From Strigamia acuminata (lineage: Eukaryota; Arthropoda; Chilopoda; Geophilomorpha; Linotaeniidae): 64,000 nucleotides of DNA. Below are positions 26,411 through 54,413 of the stretch, one piece after another (the stretch's first letter is position 1; the number at the start of each line of letters is the position of its first letter). The translations under genes and the position numbers were made by a program. The stretch covers positions 9,688,259-9,752,258 of the forward strand of contig OX442320.1 in the NCBI GenBank assembly GCA_949358305.1, in the 5' to 3' direction. Below the pieces are notes generated by a model, which worked only from the letters and a program-made list of their open reading frames with translations, searched no databases and was not told the origin of the DNA.

Positions 26411-27035
26411 GAAGTTAATCAAATTTGAACCAAAAGAAGAGTAAAAAAAAATTACAAAAACCTTTAAAGTTACTGTATAGGGTGAATTGATAATGTGGAT
26501 ACCGGTATTTTGATTTTCATTTACTTTTTTTCTCGTTTCCGACGTTCGTTTAATTGATTTTGAGTTATTTTTACAGCATTCTGATTAATTATCATGGTTA
26601 TTATGTTTATATCGTAATCTTTTGAATGAAGAATTTATTTCACGAGTTTTTTTTGCTTTCTTTTATTTGGAAAAAATGTTTTTGTGGCAAAACTGTTGCG
26701 ATGAAAGGCTCTTGTGAGTGGCTTTTATTGACTGTACTGCAAGAGTTATTCCAGAATATAAAAAAAGCTGTAAAGTAATAACGTTTTCTTCGTTTATTTT
26801 GAAAAAATAACCATTCTCTTTAGGCAGCCATTTTTGACGCCTATTTTCAATTTCGGTCGCTAGATGGCGCGAGGTGTTACGACGAAAACAATAGAATGAA
26901 CGTGTATTTTTTAATTATTATTTTTGATTTTGATAAATAAACGCGCTAAATAATTTGTTTTATGAATCAAAGAAAAATTTTTCGAAATTTCTCAGCAAAA
27001 CTTCATATTTGACATTAAACGAGATTTGGGTAACC
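26411..27035. other. Spacer between ARP3 and tRNA-Gln
   Basis: The spacer is AT-rich with no gene that I can support. It includes GATGGCGCGAGG-type sequence near 26865 and nothing repetitive. Confidence 0.5.
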
Positions 27036-27107
27036 GGTCCCATGGTGTAATGGTTAGCACTCTGGACTTTGAATCCAGCGATCCGAGTTCAAATCTCGGT
27101 GGGACCT
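27036..27107 (+). tRNA. tRNA-Gln (anticodon UUG)
   Basis: A 7-bp acceptor stem GGTCCCA/TGGGACC is present, with D-arm ATGGTGTAATGGTTAGCA and a CTGGA/TCCAG anticodon stem with loop CTTTGAA (anticodon TTG at 27069-27071). The T-arm has the GTTCAAATC box B. No intron and no encoded CCA, as expected of a nuclear gene. A TTTT pol III terminator follows at 27111-27114. Confidence 0.97.
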
Positions 27108-27914
27108 TTATTTTCCCTTAGTTTTCCGTTTCCCATTTATTTTTATTATTTCTAAAGCTTTCCTCGATTTATTTTTGGAATTTTTGGAATTTTCCCGTTG
27201 TGTAATTGTTGCGAATTATCCAATTCCACCTTCCATCCAAAACGCATAGAAACCGCAGATCACGTGATGATACATCAAATTACTGGCATTCATTCCTACC
27301 CGCTGACATCATCTCGAAGCGCACTGCCATCTATGCATCCAAACTCGAACTAATTCGAAACAGATAAAATAAATTTGTCAAGTAAATGCCCCTTAGATTG
27401 CCATCCAATCCCCTAATTTCCTCACGGAAAATAAAACCTAAATTAAACATCCCAATCTCCCCACACTGAAAAACGGAAGAAAAATAACATTAACGCAACT
27501 CGACTTTGAATACCAATTCATTTTTATTTCCTCTTTCCACGCTAAAACCTTCACCTTCACTATAACACCACTTTCGCCTTGTCGATTCCATATAAGGAAA
27601 TGGCTTCTCTTACGTCATCCAACCTCAAACCGCTTCGCCATAAACCGCGGCGCTCTATTGGCGCAATCCCCAAACAGCTATAAAAGCTCGAATGCGATTG
27701 GCCGCGCCGAGGCGATGTTTGAATATGGGCTAGCGTGAGTTTCAAGCCGGCCGGCAGTTACCCATAAACATCGGCTGAGAGCGAGGAGTTTAAGCGATCC
27801 TGGCATCGGCAAAATACTGGCAATCGCAACAGCAGCAACCACGGCGTGTTCGGGATCATACAGTGCTCGTGCCACCAATCGCCATGAGCTGGCAGCAGCG
27901 TTGAAAGCGGAGTT
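27108..27914. promoter_or_regulatory. KLF6/7 upstream and 5' leader region
   Basis: From about 27590 the sequence becomes GC- and CpG-rich, with CGATTGG-type boxes at about 27655 and 27700. The island continues past the first exon to about 28260, typical of a developmental-regulator promoter. A TATA box is at 27679-27685. Confidence 0.6.
27679..27685 (+). promoter_or_regulatory. TATA box of the KLF6/7 gene
   Basis: TATAAAA occurs in AGCTATAAAAGCTCG, preceded by a CCAAT-like GGCGCAATCCC. The start codon is 236 bases downstream, leaving a leader of about 200 bases. Confidence 0.55.
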
Positions 27915-44776
<16,862 letters not shown>

Positions 44777-47094
44777 AACGAAATCATCTTTTCAACAAAT
44801 TCTTCTTTTTTTTCTTTTTTTTCTTTTTTTTTGGGGAAAAAATTGAAGAAAATTGAAAAATTGAAAGGAAAAAAAAAAAAGAAGAAAAAAAAATCCCTCC
44901 ATTTTGAAAGAAGTAAATTGGAAAATTTGACACCAGTTGTCGCCCCTCGCCAGCCGCCGTCAACTTCTGCCTTTGGAATGAACATGCGCAAATCTTGTCT
45001 GTAAGCTAATCGGTTACTCATCTCTGTGTAAAGACATTTGTTTTCATCAGCACCACCGGGTGGTGAAATTTGAAAGAACGGGCTGATCATTCTTTTTATC
45101 GAAAAACTTCTCGACCTGCCACGAGATGGTGCTACTGCATTATTGCCTCGTTGTCAAGATGCCTTAAAATGTTTTGTTTTTCTTATTTTTTATTGTTTTT
45201 TCTTGTTTATTTTGGTCTGAGACTTCAATTTTCTTTAATTTTCACTTATTACAAGACCAAAACATTTTTTTTTTAAAAAAAAATACTTTTCCTTCATTTT
45301 TTTTATACTTGAAAGAATTCTATAAAAACAAATTATATTGAAGAAAAAAAAAATTAAAAAATTATGTAAAAATATGTGTAAATATTGATGAAATTAGTTT
45401 TGATCTGCTCTTGTTAGAAGTATTAAAAATGCTTATTTGCTGATGTGCCTCCTAAACAAATATTTGCAATTGTGATGATCAATTAAATTGAATTTATATA
45501 ATTGTAATGACGAATTGATTAAGAAAAAAAAAATAAAGAGTTAATTGTCTGTTTGTACAGAAAGCTTGATCCAAAATGTACAGGAAATAAATTGATTGCT
45601 GTTTAAAATTGCCTTTGTTCGATTAAAAATGTATAAACAAAAAAAAATATGTGCAAAAATAATATTTCTAAAGTTGAACGTTTTCTATACCAGTGTTTCT
45701 CAAACTATGTATTGTAGTGGACCGGTATTTTTTGTCCGAACGTGTTATATCCTTTTTAAGTGCTGATACTTTCTTCTTGCATAATGTGCAGACGTTGACG
45801 GGTAGTTGCAAAATGGTTATGGACCGATATCACATTCTAAACTCTATTCCAAAAAGTATTTGAAATACTCCCATTGGTTGGGAGATTCATAACACCAGTG
45901 TTAATGCATTGCGAGTTTAGATCCGTGAACGGAGTTCAGTGTTCATTTCTATCTTGGATCTAGATCCGCAGATCCGGATGAGATCCAAAAGCTTGGTGTG
46001 GACATGGTGTTACGGATCGATGTGTTATGGACCGGTAACCTAACATTGCTCTACTAAGCCTAAGCTTTGCGTTTCAACAGTAAAATGGTGGATGGACACC
46101 GGTCTGCAGACATACGTAGTTTGGGAAGCGGTGTTCTATACATCGGGAACAAAGTGGAGACCGAAATAAGTTTAGATTGGATTTTTTGGACTTATTTTGG
46201 TGTTTTGAATTTGTTCTTACATTTTTACGAGCTTGTTTTCAGTATTTTTTCTATGAATTTTTTTTTCTGTAAGATTTTCTCGTGATGATCAAGTGCTTCT
46301 TATTCTAAGATTTTTTACTTTAAACGTTAAGAAAAATGTGACTTATATGCAAAAAAGAAATTCCTTGTTTACTTTGTTATTTCTATGAAAGTTAAAGAAA
46401 TGCATCTTGATTCCCTCCGACAATTTTTCATAGCATTTTGTTCCATTTTTTTGTTTTGTTTTTGTTTTTGAGTTTATTTTATTACTATATGCATTTTTTT
46501 TTTGTAGTTTTATTTTTATTTTTATTTTTTTTTAGGTTTAAAAACTGTAGCTGATTATGTTTCAAACACTTGAGTTTTAATTTTTAATGTTTTGTTATTT
46601 TTTTAAAAGAAGAAAAAGAAATTTCATTCATTTTTATTAGATGTACAGGACTTTTTAAAAAATTAAAAAGAAATTATATGTTGCCAGAAAAGTGCAAAAA
46701 AAATGTTTTTAAGAAAAAGTTTCTTTTTTTGTGAAATGTAATTGTGTAATTAAAAAAACAAATTGCGCCTAAACATTTAAAACTCTTATTATTTCGTGGT
46801 TTAAAAAACAAGCGGACATATTTGATTCTTACAACGCTCCATGATTGTTGCCACAAATTGCCGGTAGGATACCGAAGAAAAAGGCGGCGGGTTGTTTCTT
46901 TGTTTGTCGCTGGAAAATGCGCGAAAAACGTAAATATCTTTCCTGATTTCAATTTCAATGCTTTGCCTAACATGCACTTGACTTAATTTCGTTTTGAATG
47001 GTCACGGAAATGGCCAAACGCGTGTATTTATTGTATTCTTCGCTTCCTGTTGACTGTTCACTAGGATTCGCCCGCATTCATGTTGCATTTTCAT
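44777..47094. other. KLF 3' UTR and downstream spacer
   Basis: The KLF stop is followed by a T/C-rich and A-rich 3' UTR with AATAAA near 45530 and 45586. Further on there are only repeats. These include an hAT-like CAGTGTTTCTCAAACT end at 45692 and the AACTCTATTCCAAAAAGT repeat at 45838. From about 46380, sequence is duplicated upstream of the downstream secreted-protein genes. Confidence 0.6.
46380..46990 (+). repeat. Duplicated upstream module of the secreted-protein array, copy 1
   Basis: Sequence such as GCGGACATATTTGATTCTTA, ACGCTCC and GCCGGTAGGATACCGAAGAA recurs at about 49830-50180 and 52070-52690. Each copy ends a few hundred bases before a gene start. It is part of the tandem duplication unit and likely includes the promoter. 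Confidence 0.8.
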
Positions 47095-47941
47095 GGCTCT
47101 GAACAAAACGCAGGGTACACCCAAAATGGGGTACCCAATTTGGGTACCCAAGTGCAACGAAATTTATCTATTTAAAAAAAAAAAATGCACTTTTCTTTAA
47201 GATTTGTTATATTTTGACATTATTTAAGTTATGTATAAAAATGATAACATTGATTGTGAATTATTTCTTCCACAAATATAACTGATTCGTTTTTTTAAGA
47301 TAAATCATTCCTCCTTTTTGGTTTTACAAAACCAGGAGGAGTTACTCAATCAACCAGATAAAAATATTAACATGTTTGGATCATAACAGGTAATGGTAAA
47401 GTTTTTCTTTCTTTTTTAAATGATTTTGATGATTTTTTAAAAATGTTTTGATAATTTTATGTTTAATTTTGATAATTTTTAGTTTTATTTTGATAATTTT
47501 TAGTTTTATTTTGATAATTTTTAGTTTAATTTGGATAATTTTGTGTTTAATTTGGATAATTTTGTGTTTAATTTGGATAATTTTGTGTTTAATTTGGATA
47601 ATTTTGTGTTTAATTTGGATAATTTTATGTCCCGTTAGTCTGTTGACCACTTCCGGGTCTCGTAGCTCCACCAAGGGCCGATTATTGAAAAGTAAAGTGA
47701 CCGTTGGTTATCCCACGATCTCAATACATGAAAATGTTATGATCGTCTATATGGGACAAGGGCTGGCAGTTCCGGAAGTGAGTGCCACAACAGATTTAGT
47801 CTGTTTCAATCACAGTGGGCATAATAAAAATTAAATTGATTTCTGAAAATTTGTAAAAAATTTGATTAATCATTTCAGGAAATTTTGGGTACCCAAATTG
47901 GGTACCCCATTTTGGGTGTACCCTGCGTTTTGTTCAGAGCC
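47095..47941. mobile_element. Mutator-like MITE with 57-bp perfect inverted ends
   Basis: The ends start GGCTCTGAACAAAACGCAGG and are perfect inverted copies (47095-47151 and 47885-47941). A 9-bp direct duplication CATTTTCAT flanks them (47086-47094 and 47942-47950). The paralogous upstream region of the second array gene shows the empty site (TTTTTCATGAGC near 50220). Long inverted ends and a 9-bp duplication point to the Mutator superfamily. The centre holds a 21-bp minisatellite (47440-47630). Confidence 0.9.
47440..47630. repeat. 21-bp minisatellite inside the Mutator-like element
   Basis: The unit GTTTAATTTGGATAATTTT plus GT is repeated about five times, grading leftwards into TTTTGATAATTTTTAGTTTTA units. 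Confidence 0.85.
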
Positions 47942-48028
47942 CATTTTCATGAGCAAATTCGCACACGCACACTCGTATTTACCGCATAATTCGTCTTTCG
48001 TTGCGGCAATAAGTGTATTACATCCAAA

Positions 48029-49389
48029 ATGAGGTATTTATTGATCAATTTTATCGATCGGAATTAAATTTTGTACGTTTTTCTTTTAGTTTTTGCAGAA
48101 ATACGTGTACGGTTTTGATTGTGCTGCTCTCTTACCATTACGTCAACTTGTCCGATTCAAACCGGCAAAAACGAGGCGCCAACGTGTCACCAACATCGGA
48201 TAAATCGACAATTCAAATACCCCCGAATGTACCAGCCACTGAAATACCCGGTTCGTCAGCAAGGCCAACGGATCGAATTACGACTTTGTCGCTCGATCGG
48301 GACGGTAGTCAAACGAAATTGGTGGTCACCATCAAAGTGGACGGCAATGGAAACACCCAGACGGTGCAGTTGCAGAGCGATGGTGGATACATCGTGCTTA
48401 ACGACGTTGTCGAGGTGACAAATTCTAAGACGGATGTTGTCGAAGTGACCGTAACGCCGGAGAAAGTTGCGGAAATTACGTTGATCGAAACGGAAATAGA
48501 TGGTGCCACGTATACAGCAACACAGATTGGGAGTGGCACTTACACTCTGACCAAGCCAACTGTTCTAAATGGCAGGCCGGCCACCGCTTATGTGACCGTG
48601 TCTGATGAACCTTCGTTGATCAAAACGGTAATCGATGGTGTCACGTATAAAGCAACACCGATTGGGAGTGGCACTTACACTCTGACCAAGCCAACTGTTC
48701 TAAATGGCAGGCCGGCCACCGCTTATGTGACCGTGTCTGATGAACCTTCGTTGATCAAAACGGTAATCGATGGTGTCACGTATAAAGCAACACCGATTGG
48801 GAGTGGCACTTACACTCTGACCAAGCCAACTGTTCTAAATGGCAGGCCGGCCACCGCTTATGTGACCGTGTCTGATGAACCTTCGTTGATCAAAACGGTA
48901 ATCGATGGTGTCACGTATAAAGCAACACCGATTGGGAGTGGCACTTACACTCTGACCAAGCCAACTGTTCTAAATGGCAGGCCGGCCACCGCTTATGTGA
49001 CCGTGTCTGATGAACCTTCGTTGATCAAAACGGAAATCGATGGTGTCACGTATAAAGCAACACCGATTGGGAGTGGCACTTACACTCTGACCAAGCCAAC
49101 TGTTCTAAATGGCAGGCCGGCCACCGCTTATGTGACCGTGTCTGATGAACCTTCGTTGATCAAAACGGAAATCGATGGTGTGACGTATAAAGCAACACCG
49201 ATTGGGAGTGGCACTTACACTCTGACCAAGCCAACTGTTCTAAATGGCAGGCCGGCCACCGCTGTTGTGACCGTGTGTGATAGCAGTAGGGTTGTCGGGA
49301 ACGGAGCTACTGTCACTCGGAGTTTGATTTCTGATTCGGATGTAGGAAATAATCAGTTGCAATCGAGTTTTAGCACTGAGTTTTATTGA
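48029..49389 (+). CDS. Array gene 1: secreted protein with six near-identical 45-aa repeats
   Basis: Exon 1 is only ATGAG (48029-48033). A 65-nt intron (48034-48098) leads into exon 2 (48099-49389). I prefer this splice because the unspliced frame from this ATG hits a stop within the intron, while the paralogs share GAG|GTATTT and TTTTGCAG|AAA. The product begins MRNTCTVLIVLLSYHYVNLS, a signal-peptide-like segment. It lacks the Cys-rich modules of its paralogs and jumps directly to the Thr/Ser-rich part (SPTSDKSTIQIPPN). A 45-residue module (key residues EIDGVTYKATPIGSGTYTLT, then KPTVLNGRPATAYVTV) is present six times at 135-bp spacing, nearly identical in DNA. I do not recognise the family. 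An extracellular matrix or coat role is only a guess. Confidence 0.8.
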
Positions 49390-50294
49390 TGAAGAAGTTG
49401 CACACACAATTTGAAAGTTGAAATAAATAAATAGTCTGTCATTATTATATTTGTTTGTGTTTTGTATAAGTGCGGCTTTGAAAAGAGTATTTTGAACTCG
49501 GCTCATTTGTTTGATTGACTGAGCTTTCGTTGACTCTGTTTCTCCCTGACCCTTTTCTATCTGACCGCTTTTACCGAACTCCCCTTTGGTAGACCGTCTC
49601 GAAGCTTTATGCGAACTTAGAGCGGACTTCTTATAATTTTTCTACTCGCGAACCTTTTTTATGCGATGTCTGTTACAGAAGAGTGTCGAATATCGAACTA
49701 ATCTGGGGACATGGGTGTTCGTAAAACCGATTTGTTCGCGTCATTAGGTTATAACACACACTGTATCGAATATAAAAACAAACATCGATTAAAAATTGAC
49801 TAAAACATCGACAAAAATCGATTAAAAATTAAATGTTGTCAGAAAATTGCAAAAAAATGTTCTCAAGAAAAAGTTTATTTTTTTGGAAATGAAATTGTGT
49901 AAAACAAATTGCGCCTAAACATTTAAAACTCTTATTTCGTGGTTGAAAAAACAAGCGGACATATTTGATTCTTACAACGCTCCATGATTGTTGCCACAAA
50001 TTGCCGGTAGGATACCGAAGAAAAAGGCGTCGGGTTGTTTCTTTGTTTGTCGCTGGAAAATGTGCGAAAAACGTAATTATCTTTTCCGATTTGCCTAACA
50101 TGCACTTGACATACATAATTTCGTTTAAATTGGTCACGGAAATGGCCAAACGCGTTTATTTATTGTATTTTTAGCTTCCTGTTGACTGTTGACCAGGATC
50201 CGTCCGCATCCATGTTGCTTTTTCATGAGCAAATTCGCACGATCACTCGTATTTAGCGCATAATTCGTCTTTCGATGCATGTGTTGCATCCAAA

Positions 50295-51938
50295 ATGAGG
50301 TATTTATTGATCAATTTTATCGATCGGAATGAAATTTTACGTTTTTCTTTAAGTTTTAGCAGAAATACGTGTACGGTTTTGATTGTGCTGCTCGCTTACC
50401 ATTACGTCAACTTGTCCGATTCAAACCGGCAAGAACGAGGCGCCACCCAGCCATGTTTGGCGTGTACCCTGCTCAACAAAGTGCAGTGTTGTCAGAAATA
50501 TAAAAAGTGTTGTGATTATCAAGCACCGACCAATGTTAATTCAGGAGTCGGACAGGCTCCTAGACCGAACAGACCTCCGCCATTGCAACAGGCTAAGATG
50601 AGGTATCGTCCTGTCGGAGGCCAGAATGGTTAGTTGATTTTTTGAATAGAAAAAATTAAAATTAAAATTAAATTAAATTAATTTTTTTCAAGGGAGGGTT
50701 CGAGTGACGTGTCCTGCAAATAGAGATGTTTACGGAATGTTAAAAAAGCGAGACTGCACGCCGTGTAATCAAGACGGGAGCTGTCCTTCGCCTAACACCC
50801 GTTGCTGTCCGCCGACTGTACGGTGTTGTCGTCGTTTAGGTAATATTAGTTCGTCTTTTTGATTTTTTTTGTGGGAATTGTGTATTGTGTGACTTTTATT
50901 TCTATTTTATCTATTTGGCATTTGTCTTCTTTCACTTTATTTCTGCTTTGTAACGATTGGATCGAGTCGATATTTGCTCGTTGCGGATCTATTTAGCATT
51001 TGCGTAGTGAATTTAACACAGAAATGCGTGATCGGAGCTTAAATTGTACACTTGCAAGCTTCTTCACGGTTGAATGCTGTATAAATAACAAGAAAAACAT
51101 GGAAAATCTAGAGTAAATTGGGCGAAAATTGTCAAAATTAAAAAATTGGGACAATATTTTGTTGCTTTTTGGGTGTTGCACCTTTTCTAATTGCACCTTT
51201 GACACTTCCAACGGTTTAAAGTCTCGGAATTATTTAGATTTCCAAAATTTTTGTCCGCTGACCAAAATCAGCGCTCGTTGTTGTCGTCGTTGCACGTCCG
51301 ACAACAACTGTCGGGCCGGCGAAGGCTGCTGCGCCCAACCGAGCCAGCAGGGCTGCTGCCTGACCTCTTGCGGCGCCAACTCGAGGAACTGTCCGGGGCG
51401 GAACAGCGTGGCACCAACATCGGATAAATCGACCACACAAGTGCCCACGGATGTACCAGCCACTGAAATACCCGGTTCGTCAACAAGGCCACCGGATAGA
51501 ATTACGACTTTGTCGCTCGATCGGGACGGTAGTCAAACGGAATTGGTGGTCACCATCACGGTGGACGGCAATGGAAACACCCGTACGGTGGTGATGCAGG
51601 GCGATGGTGGATACACCTCGTTTACCGACATTGTCGAGGTGACACATATTGAGACGGAAGTCGTCGAAGTGACCGAAACGCAGGAGAAAGTTGTGGAAAT
51701 TACGTTGATCGAAACGGAAATAGATGGTGTCGTGTATACAGCGACACCGATTGGGAATGGCGCTTACACTCTGACCAAGACAACTGTTATTAATGACAAG
51801 CAGAGTACCTTTGTTTCGACCGTGTATGATAGCAGTGGGGTTGTCGGGAACGGAGCTACCGTCACTCGGAGGTTGATTTCTGATTTTGATGTAGGGAATA
51901 ATCAATTGCAACCGAGTTTTAGCACTGAGTTTTATTGA
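50295..51938 (+). CDS. Array gene 2: secreted Cys-rich protein with one C-terminal repeat module (372 aa)
   Basis: Exons: 50295-50299, 50363-50628, 50693-50839 and 51238-51938, total 1119 nt in consistent phase. After the signal-like MRNTCTVLIVLLAYHYVNLS come three Cys-rich segments. The first is CLACTLLNKVQCCQKYKKCC, the second runs from VTCPANRDVYG to TVRCCRR, and the third is CCRRCTSDNNCRAGEGCC with QQGCCLTSC. A Thr/Ser linker and a beta-rich module ending QPSFSTEFY follow. The cysteines resemble disulfide-rich WAP- or granulin-like folds but match no family I can name. It is flanked by paralogs on both sides. Confidence 0.85.
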
Positions 51939-52789
51939 TGAAGACGTTGCACATAGAATTTGAAAGTTGAAATTAATAAATAGTTTGTAATTATTATATT
52001 TGTTTGAGATTTGTATCAGTGTGACTTTGAAAAGGGTATTTTGAACTCGGCTCATTTCTTTTGTTATTTCTGTGAAAGTTAAAGAAATGCATCTTGATTC
52101 TCTCCGACAAGTTTTCATAGCATTTTGTTCCATTTTTTCTTGTTTTGTTTTTGTTTATTTTTGTTTTTGAGTTTATTTTATTACTTTATGCATTTTTTTT
52201 TTGTAGTTTTATTTTCTTTTATTTTATTTTTTTAGGTTTATTAGATCACGAACACAATAAGCCTATTCATTGTGTTCGTGATTAGTTGTACGGAGCTTTT
52301 TAAAAAATTAAAAAGAAATTATGTGTTGCCAGAAAAGTGGAAAATGTTTCTTTTTTTGTGAAATGTAATTGTGTAATTAAAAAACAAATTGCGCTTAAAT
52401 ATTTAAAATTCTTATTACTTCGTAGTTTAAAAATCAAGCGGACATATTTGATTCTTACAACGCTCCGTGATTGTTGCCACAAATTGCCGGTAGGATACCG
52501 AAGAAAAAGGCGTCGGGTTGTTTCTTTGATTGTCGCTGGAAAATGCGCGAAAAACGTAAATATCTTTCCCGATTTCAATTTCAATGCTTTGCCAAACATG
52601 CACTTGACTTAATTTCGTTTTAAATGGTCACGGAAATTGCCAAACGCGTGTATTTATTGTATTCTTCGCTTCCTGTTGACTGTTGACCAGATCCGCCCGC
52701 ATCCATGTTGCTTTTTCATGAGCAAATTCGCACACGATCACTCGTATTTAGCGCATAATTCGTCTTTCGATGCAGGTGTTGCATCCAAA
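51939..52789. other. Spacer and duplicated upstream module, copy 3
   Basis: This contains the 3' flank of array gene 2 (AATAAATAG near 51976) and then the third copy of the upstream module. A perfect 14-bp-stem hairpin, ATCACGAACACAAT with a 10-base loop, sits at about 52244-52281 and is absent from the first copy near 46620. Confidence 0.7.
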
Positions 52790-54413
52790 ATGAGGTATTT
52801 ATTGATCAATTTTATCAATCAGAATGAAATTTTACGTTTTTCTTTTAGTTTTTGCAGAAATACGTGTTCGGTTTTGATCGTGCTGCTCGCTTACAATTAC
52901 GTCAACTTGTCCGATTTAAACCGGCAAGAACGAGGCGCCACCCAGCCATGTTTGGCGTGTACCGTAGTCAACAAAGTGCAGTGTTGTCAGAAATATAACA
53001 AGTGTTGTAATAATCAAGCACCGACCAATGCAAATTCAAGAGTCGTACAGAGTCCGAACAGACCTCCGCCATTGCAACGGGTTAAGGTGAGGTATCGTCC
53101 TGTCGGAGGTCAGAATGGTTAGTTGATTTTTTGAATAGAAAAAATTAAAGTTAAATTAAATTAAATTAATTTGTTTTAAGGGAGGGTTCGAGTGACGTGT
53201 CCTGCAAATAGAGATGTTTACGGAATGTTAAAAAAACGAGACTGTACGCCGTGTAATCCAGACGGGAGCTGTCCTTCGCCTAACACCCGTTGCTGTCCGC
53301 CGACTACACGGTGTTGTCGTCGTTTAGGTAATGTTATTATTTCGTTTTTTTGATTATTTTGTGGTTATGACTTTGGTTAGTGGGAATTGTGACTTTTATT
53401 TCTATTTTATCTATTTGGTATTCGTCTTCTTTCACTTTATTTCTGCTTTGTAACGACTGGATTGAGTCGATGTTTGCTCGTTGCGGATCTATTTAGCATT
53501 TGAATAGTGAATTTAACATAGAAATGCGTGATCAGAGCCCAAATTATACACTTGCAAGCTTGTTTACGGTTGAATGCTGTATAAATAACAAGAAAAACAT
53601 GGAAAATCTGGAGCAAATTTGACGAAAATTAAAAAATTGTGTGGTTTTTGGGTGTTGCACCTTTTCTAATTGCACCTTTGACACTTTTCAAACGGTTTAA
53701 AGTCTCGGGATTATTTAGATTTCCAAAATTTCTGCCCGTTGACCGAAATCAGCGCTCGTTGTTGTCGCCGTTGCATGTCCGACAACAGCTGTCGGGCCGG
53801 CGAAGGCTGCTGCGCCCAACCGGGTCAACAGGGCTGCTGCCTGACCTCTTGCGGCGCCAACTCGAGGAACTGTCCGTCGCGGAACAGCGGGGCATCCAAC
53901 GTGGCACCAACATCGGATAGATCGACAATTGACAGACCCACGAATGTAGGCGGTTCAACAAGGCCACCGGATCGAGTTACGGCTTTGACGATCAATCGGG
54001 ACGGTAGCGAAACGGTATTGGTGGTCACCATCACAGTGGACGGCAATGGCAACACCCAGACGGTGCAGTTGCAGAGCGATGGTGGATACATTGTACTTAC
54101 CGACATTGTCGAGGTGACACATACTAAGACGGATGTTGTCGAAGAGACCGTAACGCAGACAAATACGGTGGATGTTACGTTGTTAGAAACGGAAATAGAT
54201 GGTGTCACGTATACAGCGACACCGATTGGGAATGGCGCTTACACTCTGACCAAGACAACTGTTATAAATGGCAAGCAGAGTACCTTTGTTGCGACCGTGT
54301 ATGATAGCAGTGGGGTTGTCGGCAATGGAGCTACTGTCACTCAGAGTTTGATTTCTGATTCGGATGTAGGGAATAATCAATTGCAACCGAGTTTTAGCAG
54401 TAAGTTTTATTGA
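52790..54413 (+). CDS. Array gene 3: secreted Cys-rich protein with one C-terminal repeat module (368 aa)
   Basis: Exons: 52790-52794, 52858-53117, 53181-53327 and 53719-54413, total 1107 nt. The organisation is identical to array gene 2: a 5-nt first coding exon, signal-like segment MRNTCSVLIVLLAYNYVNLS, Cys-rich segments, Thr/Ser linker and a single module (EIDGVTYTATPIGNGAYTLT). The third Cys segment CCRRCMSDNSCRAGEGCC is nearly unchanged. The polyadenylation motif AATAAATAAATAG follows near 54446. Function is unknown. Confidence 0.85.

Noticed and set aside
47381-47834. Frames of about 100-130 codons within the Mutator-like element
   Set aside because: They run through the 21-bp minisatellite and give Ile/Lys repeats. 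No transposase motif is present.
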